A stretch of DNA of 64,000 nucleotides from Juglans regia. Its lineage: Eukaryota; Streptophyta; Magnoliopsida; Fagales; Juglandaceae. Below, piece by piece: positions 25,425 to 37,974 of the stretch (position 1 is the first letter of the stretch; each line of letters begins with the position of its first letter). The notes beneath the pieces are model-generated. The model was not told where the DNA came from and did no database searches. It was given only the letters and a program-made list of their open reading frames with translations. Made by a program: the position numbers and the translations under genes. The stretch spans positions 32,918,145 through 32,982,144 of the forward strand of contig NC_049903.1 of assembly GCF_001411555.2 (NCBI RefSeq). The letters are read 5' to 3'.

Positions 25425-26762
25425 AGATATCTAATTTGTATTAAAAGGTTAAAAACAAAATCTCTTGTGAATCAATGTTTGTGATATGAAAAATTTTTCT
25501 TATCCGTCATTAGTTATTATCTTATATTTCACATTTTATGAAAAAAAATTATAAATATAATAAGTGAAAATAAATAATAATTGATAAGTAAATTTTCTCT
25601 TGTCACATGCGCAGCGTTGAAAGTGTATCCTTCTTACCAACTTACAAATAGAAGAGTTTTTATTACTTAGATTTGAATGTAAATACACCTCTTTTGTGGG
25701 CAAGTAAAAAAAGATAAAATAGTTTATTAATTAAATGTTGATTTTTATAAAGAAAGTAACCGGATCCTAAAAGGTCCTCCCACCCAATTTTTTTTTATAA
25801 AAATTAGATTTATGTTTGTAATTCAATTATTTAATGAGTGGGGTAGGAGGTGATAGTGGAGGGGTACGAACCTTGTTGTTGTTTGTCGGGTATGGGGTGC
25901 AGTGGGCCAGGCCTCCTAGGAAGAAGAAGATGGGAATCGTGTTAATTTGGTTTGTGGAGTGTGAGTCATTTCCGTTATCGATACGTATATATACGCGTAC
26001 GCCATATATGCCAGCTAGCTACTCGGCACACACGTGTTTAAGCCAAAAATAGGGAATATTACCCGCAGATAAATCGGATTTGGGCCTTTTACATTTGTCG
26101 TATGTATTCCACTAGGGGTTTGTCCCCCGTCCACCTCTGGACTCTTTAAGCTGCCTGGCCGTCCTCTTGGTCATAAAGATTTGAAGATTTCAGAGAGAGA
26201 GGGGCTGAGTTAAAATTAGGTGATTGTTAAAAATTAAATAAAATATTATTTTCATTTTAAGATTTTAAAATTTTAAATTATTTATTATATTTTATTTAAA
26301 AATTTAAAAATATTATAATAATTAGATGAGATGAAATAATTTGATATCTACTCATTATCAAAATAAGTTCTAAAGACTCCATAATGATTTGTAACACGTG
26401 CTAGTCTATTTTACATAAAACAATTTAGAAAAGAAAAATATATACATGCAATTCTTTTCAAATTTTTTATATAATTTTCTTTTAAATGATGAATGTTTAT
26501 GTAAAATAATTTATAAAAGTAATATCATTCTATAAAAATATTTTTAATATAAAATATAGTTATAAAAATAATTATAAGTATATTATTACTCTTTGAAAAA
26601 ATCTTAACAGTTGAATTTTAAAAGCGCACTCTCTATTTTCACATGTAAATACACTATTTATTTCAAAGTCTATATAAACATTAAAAAATCAAAACATTAA
26701 TATTTTTTGTTGTGCATGGGCTACTGTTGACCATTATTCGAGTGATGTAGTACTACCACGCC
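25425..26762. other. Intergenic DNA without recognised gene
   Basis: AT-rich and non-coding. About 26217-26345 matches, in degenerate form, the GAGATGAG/TTTATTATATTTTA repeat family found at 32064 and 49540. Confidence 0.5.
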
Positions 26763-27637
26763 TAGGGTTGTAATTAAGTCGAGCCGAGTTGGTTCTTGAA
26801 TTGTCGAACTTGGCTCAACTTAACAAACTCAAGCTCGAGTTCGATATTTTTATCTAATCTTTATTCAAGTTCAACTCGGTGAGTTAAGTTTTCAACTCAA
26901 GCTCGAACACAATCAACAAATGAGCTCAAGTCGAATTTAGCTGAGCCGAAATTATTTATTTTTTAGTTCTTGAATAAGATTTAATAATTAAGAAATTGGA
27001 TAGATAAAAAATAAGAAAAATCTAAATTTAGTGAAATTTTTATAACTAACAAGTAAACCCTCTATTGAATTAGAAAATTGTAAAAATTTATAAATAATTA
27101 ATATGTAACTAGTTAATATTTATCCAAAACAACCAACCATACATTGTATGCCTAATAGATAAACTACCAATACATATTAATAACTTGATAGTATATATCA
27201 ACATTTCATATATGGTTCATACATACTAGTATTTGAAATTATTAAATTTTACGAACTAGGTATTGTACAAATTATAAAATAAATATGAAGTATGTTCAAT
27301 ATATAGGTATAAATAATTAAGTTACATACTATATATTTAATTATAAAAAGTGTTATGCTTATATTCATAACCACTATATATGTATGTATATACATTTATC
27401 AATGTATGAATGAGTTTTAATCAAGTCAAGCTGATTAGTCGACTCAAGCATAAATGAGTGGGCCTTAACGAACTTTAGCCGAGAGAGTTGAGTTTAGTTG
27501 GGTATATATCATTCACTAATCGGGCGGGTATCTGCTGTCACGGGTGGACCTTTTTTTTCACTAGTCGAGTTCGATTTGAATTTAACTGAATGAGTATCGA
27601 GCGAGCTATCGAACAGATTGATTCATTTACAGCCCTA
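26763..27637. mobile_element. Non-autonomous hAT-like element
   Basis: 875 bp with terminal inverted repeats TAGGGTTGTAATTAAGTCGA (left) and, in reverse, TAGGGCTGTAAATGAATC (right). Both ends are dense in subterminal GAGCTCGAGTTCGA-like motifs in both orientations (26785-26955 and 27415-27615), the usual arrangement of hAT transposase binding sites. Flanks ACCACGCC (26755-26762) and ACCACATT (27638-27645) look like an 8-bp target duplication decayed by three transitions. The AT-rich interior has no ORF. Confidence 0.75.
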
Positions 27638-28159
27638 ACCACATTAACTTGTACACCAAGCATTTTTATGCTTGTTAATAGTTATGATAACGGTTCCATA
27701 TCAATAAAATGTCGAATGTATCAATAAACAAGCTTGTAAATAAATCTTTTATGAGAATTGATATTTGCAGTTTTAGGAAGTTTAAGTTTCGCTTACTCCC
27801 TTTGAAAAAAATTGATAAATTTGTAACACACGTAAAAAAAAATATATTTTTAATAGTAGACCCCAATTTTTGTTAAAATGAATGTGCATGACTTATACAA
27901 CTAAGATTATATTTAGCATTACTCATCATTTATTAACCTTAGCTAAATAATAAACCTTGACTTGAAAGGGCTCGGAAAATGATCATCTTTGTTTCAAGCA
28001 AAAACATATAGTATTCATTTGGTGTAAAGTTTATATTGTTAATTTGTGACTAAAACATGAACGTCCCATCTTTCTTTTACACCAAATGAATCTCATCCTT
28101 TTTAATTCAAATGGAGAAGAATCTATTCTACCTCTAATATTTTCTTAACAGAGTGCATT

Positions 28160-28197
<38 letters not shown>

Positions 28198-30056
28198 TCC
28201 CATTTTTAATATAGTTTTATTTTTTTTAAAATGAAATAGACAACAAGAAAAAAACATATTGTACTGACTCGTATACAAACTTAGAACAATATTATTTTTT
28301 ATTTAATATATATTTTATTATCTTCCATCACATCAACTTATGTGTCATATAGAAACAAACTTAGAACAATATTATTTTTTATTTAATATATATTTTATTA
28401 TCTTCCATCACATCAACTGATGTGTCATATAGAAACAAGCGAAGCGTAGCGAATCACATAGATAAGACCTAGCTACCTGCCAGCGAACGGGCTTCTAACA
28501 GCATTTTTCATATATAAATTCATAGAACGTAAGCAAATTAGCAAAATGCTTCCTCTGATTATAAGGGATAAGATGAAAGGAATACAGATATGAGTTACGA
28601 ATATTCGGTTGTACAGTGCCTACAAGTGGGGTGGGGGAATGAGGCATTTCTAATTTTATCCCATATGCTAATTAATTATACTCTCGATCGATCGGGAGAC
28701 GATCTTGACCAAAAATGCATGCCCTGGGAAAGTGGGATCTGCATGCATGATGATGGACACTGCATTTAGATTCTCGCGTACGTAGCAAGTAATTAAGAGA
28801 ATTTCCTCGCTTATTGGCTACATAATAGACGCAAAGATTAAGCAATCTTTTTGAAAATAAGTGAACTGCATGCAGGATGGAGAACAGAGAATATACCGGA
28901 TATGCTTCCTTTCGTTTTCTTTGAGGTTTCAATTAATTCGAGTAGTAGTACTAGTGATGATGTTGCCTCTACATGATTGCATGGTTCTTCTTTTACTTCA
29001 ATTCATATTTGGTATATATGGCCGTGCGTATGGGGCTTTGGTGTGAACAAGGCCAGCTAATGTAACGTCGCTCATGCATTATTATTACTTCGCCTTTTCA
29101 TAATTTATTTCCCGTTAAAATATGGAAAAAAATATAGTAGTTTTAATAAGAGTAATGACGTTATTTAAAGGCCTTTTTACACCACACGACACTATATATT
29201 CACATGGTATAAAAATAAATATGTTACATTTTACATTACAACCCCCATTAAAACTTGCATGTACGTATATACATTGAAGTTTTGAACCCTCCACGCGTTA
29301 AGAAATAAATTATAACTTATAGAACACTTGCGCTAATTAATTGTGATTGTTTAATGAAGGGTACACGATATTAAAACTTGATGATAATTAGAGAGTGCAT
29401 TTAGTATCATATAATATAGTTCTTACAATTATATACATATATATATATATATATATACACACACGCACTACTTTATTATACATGCAATATATAATAACTC
29501 AATATTATGTTTTAACTTAAAATACAATGAGGAAAAAGAAACCTTAAAAGACAGATCAGATATTGAGGTATTGAGGTATATATAGTACCGCTTGGGTTTT
29601 ATGCATGAATATTGTTACGGTCAAAGAATGAAATTAAGGTTCTTGGCTTCTTGCTGCATGTCTTTCCAATATTCGATCCCCTCTCTAATTAATTAATTAA
29701 TTAATATCAACATTCAATATGGCTAATTAACTATTTTTTTCTCTCCATAATTTGATCGCGCGTACACTGGTTTTTAACTTTTTATTTGGTCAGATCATCT
29801 GTTAAAATTATTTTTCCCAGTGTCGTTTCCCAGTGTTTTTAAGAGCAGTACTCGGCATTTTTCGATCGTAGTACTGATGGAAAAGTTACATAATTAGATC
29901 TGCTGTTACTTTTTTTTAATTGTTTTTCCTCAGCTTTTCCATGACACGTCAAATTTATCATTAAAATCTAAAACCTTTAAGCGCATGTGATCATGATCTC
30001 AGATTCTTATCCAAATCTAAAGATTTCAAATTAAAGAATGATAGATAAACAAGTAA
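27638..30056. other. Intergenic DNA without recognised gene
   Basis: Contains a (TA)n run (28163-28195), an 80-bp tandem duplication (28275-28434), another TA run (about 29433-29457) and an AATT repeat near 29690. Several CATGCATG and GATCGATC palindromes occur but no ORF looks genuine. Confidence 0.5.
28275..28434. repeat. 80-bp tandem duplication, two copies
   Basis: 28275-28354 and 28355-28434 are adjacent copies starting ACAAACTTAGAACAATATT, with one difference noted (T/G at about 28340/28420). This is a recent unequal duplication in AT-rich DNA. Confidence 0.9.
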
Positions 30057-30388
30057 TGTTGAGGAATAATTTCACATTGACTGTGGACAAGGTCTTGGGC
30101 ATGTTTATAAGCAATGAGCAATCCTCTCTTATACAACCGGTTTTATGAGATGAGTTAGGCCCGTGAATTTCATCATAGTATCAGAGCCTGCTATAGGACG
30201 AATGTGGGCCTACACTACTTACCCCGTGACAAGGACTAGAAAAAATACTGGCCTGCACGTGAGGGAGGGTGTTGAGAAATAATCCCACATTGACTGTGGA
30301 CAAGGTCTTGGGCATGTTTATAAGTAATGAGCAATCCTCTCTTATACAATCGGTTTTATGAGATGAGTTAAGCCCATAAATTTCATCA
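30057..30388 (+). mobile_element. TRIM retrotransposon, complete
   Basis: A 332-bp terminal-repeat retrotransposon in miniature. The two 119-bp LTRs are 30057-30175 and 30270-30388, both TGTTGAG...TCA. A PBS TAGTATCAGAGC (30176-30187), near-complementary to initiator Met tRNA, follows the first LTR. A PPT GAGGGAGGG (30261-30269) abuts the second. The perfect target duplication AGTAA is at 30052-30056 and 30389-30393. The LTRs differ at about 8 of 119 sites, all transitions. Non-coding, so it must have moved with enzymes supplied by another element. Confidence 0.95.
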
Positions 30389-32063
30389 AGTAATACATTA
30401 ATATCGATCATTGTTGTAACTCGTACAAAAATTTTTATATAATATTAAATATTCAATAAATATTATAATTATTTTATAATGTGTTTATGATCTCTCATTC
30501 AAATTCTAAAATTCTCCAAAGGCATTTACGAATCTTTGGAGAATTTGGAGCGCGCGTCGTCTTAATATATACTTATCACAAGAAAAGCCGCCAGACGACA
30601 CAGATCAAGGCTCAAGCTAGCTACCAGCTTGGGCATGCAGTCGTGGCTAGCTAGCTGAAAAATAAATATGCATGGCTGAAAGATTGCATGGCATTTGGAA
30701 TATTGTTGCGACAAATTAACATGCATGCATGGGACATTATTTTGACTCATTTGGAACAAAAAATAATAGTCCACGTACAATAATTTAAGACACGTGATGT
30801 GTTTTCCACTTAACATATTGTCCATTCGGATTAACCCTCTAGTGCTTTGGGATTTTATGGCTTAACCGGAAAAAAGTGACAAGAATATGACAAGATTTAA
30901 TTTATTAATGTTGATATCGATTAATCTAAAGCATGCGCGTGTGTCGTATAATATAATATGTGACATTTAAATTAGTAAGTACGATTGAGATAGAAATTAT
31001 AAAGAAATAGATTAACCTGAATTAGCTGCTGATTTGGCCTGATCTTGGGTTTTTCGTTGTGTACGCGGTAGTGATCATACACATACGTAGAACGAAATGA
31101 TCAAGTACTGCTTCAACTAGTACGTAGCACTTAACGGTACGTATGTTGAGACATATATAGCCACAGATAGATCATAAACCTCCGTCGTTGATCTTGGATT
31201 TGGTCACAACCAATTAATTAATTATTTCGTAATATGATCATATATATTTTAAGTGACTATATATATACATATGCGTACCTTGTAAAAAGAACAGCTGGTT
31301 GATAAATTATATAGATAAATTAGGTACATAGATTAAATAAAATTTAATAATTAATTTTTGTGAAGCCTCGTAAAAATAAAAGTAAGACCTACTGAAAAGA
31401 AGAAAAAAAGGTATCTAAAGAGATGCATTGCATGCTTGCCCCGAATATGGACGCCCGGCCGGAACTTAAAAGCAGTATTCGACATTTGTTAACTTTATAT
31501 GAAAACTTTCGAAAGGTGAGTCTCTCGACATCCCAATGATCCTAATTATATATACCGGTGAATGCCATAAAAGTTGGTGACCAAACACGGTACATGAGTA
31601 CGTCATGAGCTTTAATTTCTGATCCTCATTGCATGCGCCACTCCGTATGTATCCTGCAAACATGTGGGCTAACAAATTGTACCTGCAAAACGCACAAGTA
31701 TCAGTACTGCACCATATGAGATCGATATATATATGGTCAACCGAATCATCAATTGGCTGAGATGATGCCACCCACTTTAATTAAAAGTGCTAATCGGCCA
31801 AGCTAGCTGTTTCTGATGCAGTACTACGCCTTATAATTTGAGAGCTTCTCTTTTCTACATTCAACATCTCCGCCTTATCAGGTATCAATCCATGCAGCTA
31901 TATTCTATACTGTCTGCATGCAAAACAACATTTTTAATTAAGCTGCATGGTCTTGTTTTTCCATTCTACTTGATATATTTACATTCTTTCACTGATCATT
32001 CCCTGCCAAATGTCACGTTAAGACATAATACAATTAAGAGAATAGTTAATTAAAGGATACTAA
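30389..32063. other. Intergenic DNA without recognised gene
   Basis: AT-rich with scattered CATGCATG motifs; no ORF with credible composition or homology. Nothing else recognised. Confidence 0.5.
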
Positions 32064-32258
32064 GGTCTTATTGTTTTCGCGCATATGAGATAAAATGAGT
32101 TAAGATTAAAATTAAAAATTAAATAAAATATTGTTAAAATATATATTTTTTTAGATTTGAAAATATTGAATTGTTTATTTTATTTTATGTAAAAATTTAA
32201 ATAAATTATAATGATTAGATTAGATGAGTTTAGAGAAGTTATAAAAACAAATGAGGCC
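32064..32258. mobile_element. Short MITE with AGGCCT ends
   Basis: Starts AGGTCTTATTGTTTTCG and ends, in reverse, AGGCCTCATTTGTTTTT. The interior has GAGATAAAATGAG, TTTATTTTATTTTATG and GATTAGATGAG, shared in degenerate form with 26217 and 49540. No coding capacity. Confidence 0.6.
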
Positions 32259-32447
32259 TACGTCGAAAGAGACTTTGATGCATGCATCTTATATGTGCTT
32301 GTGTACGTGATTCCTTACAACAAGACTAACATAAAAGATGGATTTTCTGCCAGATAATTCTAGCATCTGCCACCAACCTCAGTCCTGATCATCTTATTTT
32401 ATTGGGAAAAACCTAACCAAAATTCCTCTCTCAGATCAATATGATCT

Positions 32448-32780
32448 GTGATTTTCCTGACATTGATATTAGTGATTGATAAGAGCCTTTGGGCATGTGA
32501 TTTCAAGAATCTCATTCCCAGCTTGAAGCATATATGGGAATCAGATTTCACTATTTCAGCAGCAGCAGCAGCAGCAGCATCAGAAGCTTGTAATTACAAA
32601 AGCAGGAGAAGTGGACAAAGGAGGGAATATATTGGTAGCAGCAGTATCGTACTGGGTGCCGGGTGGAGCATCTTGCTTACATTGGCAAAAGTTGCCAAAT
32701 TTATGAAGTTACTATTCCTGGTAGTACTTGTAATGGTGGGTTCCAATATTTTAAGAGAATTAGGTCCTTTTGTTGGCTAA
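32448..32780 (+). other. Unrecognised 110-codon ORF, doubtful gene
   Basis: An isolated ORF with an Ala-run encoded by a GCA/CAG microsatellite (about 32560-32580) and a hydrophobic C-terminal half (WSILLTLAKVAKFMKLLFLV). I recognise no family and see no flanking exon or promoter. It is listed only because it is the most protein-like ORF in the desert; chance is the simpler explanation. Confidence 0.15.
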
Positions 32781-35700
32781 CTCATATTTGAATAATGATA
32801 TAATTTCCATTATTAGGGATACCGTGCTCCGTGCATCCAGAAAAAAGAGGGTTATAGGGGAACGTGAACAACCTATAATTCCAATGACAGTGAAAATTCA
32901 TGTCATCTTGCAACAACTGATCCGAAGAGAATATAAACCCTTATGGAACAAAATGTGCAACAATACAAAGGACGCCTACCCCTATGAGAAACGTACGTGC
33001 ATGGTTGATCAGGTCGTGTAGGTCCTAATTCGGTTCTTGTTTTTTCTTTTATTTTCTTTTCGTTTTTTTATAGATAATTAAATAAAAATCGATGAGTGAT
33101 GTTGGACAAGACCTTCATCATGTGGCCATTTATTAAGATTATTGCAAAATAATTGTGCCTTTAGATGTATTGGGATCAAAATTTTATCCATATCTATGAC
33201 CCAAACACTCTTTACATTCAAAGATATATATACATACAATACATTATACAATGATGTTCACGTACTACGTCTATTTCTCTCTAAATTATAAGAAATATTT
33301 AGGTCAAGAACTTGTAATAAATGATTTTGGTCTCTAGATTTTTATCTTGCTGCAAACATTATAGCAGTCGAAATTCATTATGCAACACTTAACCCAAATA
33401 TAATTTAAGAGTGTGCAAAATACACGCACTTTTATTAAAAAAAAAAAAAAGTTTATGATTAACAAATAATCTTTTAATGTAAATCTCAAATTTACTTAAT
33501 TTTTTTAAAAAGAAAGAGCAAAATTTACATACCTTAAAATTATAATTTTTTTTTTTTTAATTAACTATCCATCTCAATTCACGGATTTGAAATGGGTTCT
33601 TTTTAAGTATGTGGTAGGCTAAGCATTGCTTGGACTCAACTCGATTAGCCCAACCAACCAACTCTTTGCAACTTGTTAGGTTGGTTTCGAAGTTCCAGTG
33701 AAAGTATATGGTTCAAAGATGGGCCTTAACAGGAATTAACTGGCCTGCACATTGGGACAAAGGATTTTATTTTGTTTTTTTTTTTAAGTGAAATAAATAC
33801 TATCTATTTACATTAACATTTAAGATATTTTAGGTTGACAATTGAAATAGATATCTCGTACTGTGTAGTAAATAGAAATGATATATTTCACTTGAATGAA
33901 GAGCATCTTTTCTCTGTTCATGGGTATGAATTTATTTGGGATGCACAAGGACTGAATCTAAGGGAATTATTGCATGACAATATTTCTAACTATTCATCCA
34001 TACCATATAAATTATATGAATAATGTTACATGTACTTATATTTTTACTTACAAGATCCGTTTTATTATTATTATTTTTTTAAATTCAAATCTTAAATTTT
34101 GAATTTCATAATTTTTAACATATCAATAACTGATACATAAACTAGTAAATTTTTCTTATAAATTTTTTTTAGGTACATTTAACATTTTCCAAATTATATA
34201 GCCTTAACATATTGTACGTGATTTTACTGAATTAACCAGTGGTATTATGTCATCTTTGATTAGTACTATTTGATAATCCAAAAATTAGTTTAGGGTTATC
34301 TAAATGTAAGGGCCAAATTAAAAATTACAAATAATTAAGAGTTGAAACAAACAATGGTTGCCCTAAAACCAATTAGACCAAATGAGTCAGCTTAAAAGAA
34401 AGAAAAAAAAAAAAAAAATTAGACCAAATCATGGGTCACTAGAATATACCAAGAGCAGAGCCGCCTCAAAGGTAAGGTCAGACCATGAAGGCTCCTTGAA
34501 TAAAACTGAACTTTTATTTGTATTTGGTGTTTTTGAGAAAAAAATATAAAAGCCATTAAAATTTAAATTAAACTAAAATCTAAATAAAGTACCATTCTCG
34601 ATATTTTTTCATATTTTTAATGTGTGCACTGTGCAAGGCCCAATACAAAATTTATATCTAAATCAATAAGTATTTATATTTTTAAATAATTTTCCTAAAT
34701 TGAAACTTAAGAGAACATTTACAATGAGACTTCATTTTAAATTATTATATCAAATATAAAATTTTAAATAAATTCTTATTCTATTTAAAAACTTTAAATA
34801 ATATTTAAATAATCATTTATATTTTATTATATTATAAGTAAAAAAATTAAAATTAAATTTTTGACCCCAATAATTTGTATTGGGCCGGTAAATGTAAAAA
34901 CATTTTCCTGGATTTTGACCTGTTTGCAAAAGATTTCATGAGTTTTTAGCTTCGTGTATTAATAGTACTGCATGGTTTCCTAAGCCTTGTAGCGAAGTCA
35001 CTCTCTCTACAAACGTACAAAAAGATGAAGCACAAACGTACAAGAGGATAGATTATAAAAAATGAAAATTAATATTTTTTATAATATCATTAGAGAACTG
35101 GCAGTGACTCATCAAATTATAGCTAATTATGTTAAAATTAATATTTTTTATAATATCATTGAAGCCATGAGGAAGAGGGAGAACTACTTTTCTGCTGTAA
35201 GTTCGATAACCCAGAGTTCTTATGATTTCAGTTTATAATCTCTATCATGTTGAAAAGAAAGAATTATGGAGGCTTGCTTCGAAATTAGTCCAGAGATGTT
35301 CTTTACATAAATATGCATTGTTTAAAGGAGAAAGCGATGGGAATTTAATGTCCAAATTTATTCAGGTTGGTTGGCTGTTGCTTGTATCACGACACTTTCA
35401 TGATTCTCTTTCGTTGGGCCCTCTCTTTAATTTGGCCAACTGTGATGCCTTCTGTTTAATTTTTTGTTATTAATTATTAGACTTTTTTTTAGATAATGTA
35501 ATTGTAAAAAAAAAAATTAAAAATATTATTATTAAAAAAATAATATTATATTATTATTTTGATAAATCTAATGACTAATCCAATTTTCAGTTATAGATAG
35601 AAAAGTTTTGAATTTATAAAAAATATATAGTTTTCATCGTATTCTAAAGATGGCTTTGCCGTAATCTTTTCACACAATGTCGGGATAAAAAAAAAAAAAA

Positions 35701-35979
35701 AAAATCCAATCATGTGAAATTATGACTAAAAAAAGTTTAAAATATTAAAATAATAACTATTATTTGCTTTCGGATAAATGAACTTTATGCTCACTGTTCT
35801 TTATACTTTTACTTTTCATCACTTTAATCATCCCAATACAAATCGGTAATAATTTGTTAGAAAATGCAATGTCGACATCAATAATCGTGTGGCATGTGAA
35901 AAATAATAAGTAAAAATCATTTAAAAAGAAAAGTAAATAAAAATAAAATAATCTAAAAATAGAAAAAATGTAAGAACTA
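32781..35979. other. Intergenic DNA without recognised gene
   Basis: AT-rich DNA. A 27-bp-scale direct repeat (AATTAATATTTTTTATAATA) occurs near 35067 and 35137, about 70 bp apart. Short ORFs at 33835 and 35222 have no recognisable features. Confidence 0.5.
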
Positions 35980-36305
35980 ATTTGGATATTGAGATATTCT
36001 TAAATTTTTCATTTTCAAAAATCACTTAAAAACAAAATACTTTTTAATTTCAAATCTTCAGTTTTTTTTATTATCTATAATCATTACAATTTTTTAAAAC
36101 TTATAAATAAAATACAAAAAATAATACAACTTTTTCAAAATTATATTAAAAATATATATTCTAACAATTTTTTACTTTTATAATATTTTTTCTCTATCAT
36201 TTCTCAAAATCTAATAAAATATCTTAATTTAAACTATTTTATTACCATTTACAAACTATTTATTATTATTTATAGATATTCTGATATATTTTAAATGTCC
36301 AAACG
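35980..36305. mobile_element. AT-rich MITE with TTTGGA ends
   Basis: Begins TTTGGATATTGAGATATTC and ends, in reverse, TTTGGACATTTAAAATATC. The end type matches that of 38918-39078. The interior is AT-rich and non-coding. Confidence 0.5.
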
Positions 36306-36838
36306 AACCCTAAGACGACTCAAGATGCCTAGAATTACTTGTATGCAAATCGGGCATCGCATAGGTCATGTTCAAGTACTGGGTTTGGCATATGTTAATA
36401 CGTGCTAGGTAAAACTTAGCTAATTGACGTAAACATCATATGTAATGGATTAGGCATTGTCATCAAACTTTGGTTATGAACCATGATACTTCAACAAACT
36501 TGTTTGTGTACAGTAACTTATTCATACATTTACTTATGCTGACTCTCCTTTGTTGAGCTTTCATCCCTATGTTGGCAACAAGGCCACCTCTGTTCCATGT
36601 TGCAGCTCCTTCGTCTGCACAAGATCTCCGTTGACAGCAAGATCATGCTTATTAGCAAGATGTATAGGTTGTTGTTTTGTGCATAAACTATTATAGATAG
36701 CTGATTGTAAATCAAGCAAGATGTATAAATTGTTATTGTACATTTACAAGATATATAAATTATTGTTGTTTTGTAGTCACCCATGGGGCAGGTTTCTGAT
36801 TTTGAAAACTTTTTTATGCTTTGTGCATGTTAATTGCA

Positions 36839-37287
36839 TTAGCGCATTGGTAATGGTTTACTCATTGTCAAGTTTAAAATTTGACTAAAAGTTGAGCTTT
36901 TGGCTAAAACTAAAATTATTGGAAAGGAATACATATTGGACTATCCATCTAAAAGTCAAAATAATAATATAATATTAAATATTTTAATAATAATTTTTTT
37001 ATATATATTTTACAAATACACTATATATTAATTAATAATTTAATTTTTACTTAAAATTATTATTTCCTAACTACTTTTTTCCTCAACCTAATTATCCAAT
37101 AGTAGCCATTGAGAATATTTTTCGAATAAAATATTATTTTAGAGATGAATAGCGGCAGGTCAAATTTAAAGAAAATGATAGATTTACTGTAGCTTAAAAA
37201 TGAAATTTTAGAGTTTTGACTACTCCAATATAGACCACTTTTAAGCTACTTAACCAAAATTTGACTAGGCCAATGCTAATGCTCTTA
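36839..37287. mobile_element. MITE with inverted TTAG(C/A)GCATTGG-like ends
   Basis: Left TTAGCGCATTGGTAATGG; right in reverse TAAGAGCATTAGCATTGG. Inner inverted motifs such as CAAATTTTGAC type sequence support a paired-end element. A similar CCAATGCTAATGCT end recurs alone at about 37603-37616. Non-coding. Confidence 0.55.
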
Positions 37288-37974
37288 GGTTGCTTAAGAG
37301 ATTTTGTACACTATGGTGGACATGATTTTTAATTGTACTTATTTTGATGCTTTGTATTTGAAAATGAAGTTAATTTATTGTTAGACAGGTTATATATATT
37401 TTGATATATAGATTGTTAAAAATTATGAAAAAAATAAAAAGTATTTACTTCAACAAATAAAAAATATACATAAAAAATGATAATATTTTATCATTATAAA
37501 GAGTAAGATGGTTAATCATGCGTGGAGTTTAATTTATGAATGGGTAGCCTAAAGCTAAAAAGAGACGTATTAGCGAAATTTTGCCTAAAAATATAGCTAA
37601 ACCAATGCTAATGCTATAAAGTTAGTGTGACCCAACAATTTTTCTTTTGTAAGATTTCTTTAATTCTTTAAAAAAAAATTATTTTTTAATTATTATTATT
37701 ATTTTTTATATAGCATATGCTCATTGGTACTGATCAGGCATGTTCACTCAACCTGAATAGGTTGAAAATTCTCAGATTTATTTCTGGCTGGAAGAAATAT
37801 TTTCAACTCGAAAAGATCCAACCTAATTCCCGACTCGAATATTATTTCAAAAAAATAATTGATATTTTCGGTTCATTGTATTTTCATTTTTATTTTAATC
37901 AAGATTTAACGATATCATCGAGTTCGATGAACTTGTAACTTTCGAAATATAATAAAAGTATGTATTTTCAGTTA

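Noticed and set aside
33835..34023. 62-codon ORF in the gene desert
   Set aside because: No family, no neighbouring exons, AT-rich composition like the flanks.
35222..35473. 83-codon ORF
   Set aside because: No recognisable motif; length expected by chance in this much sequence.
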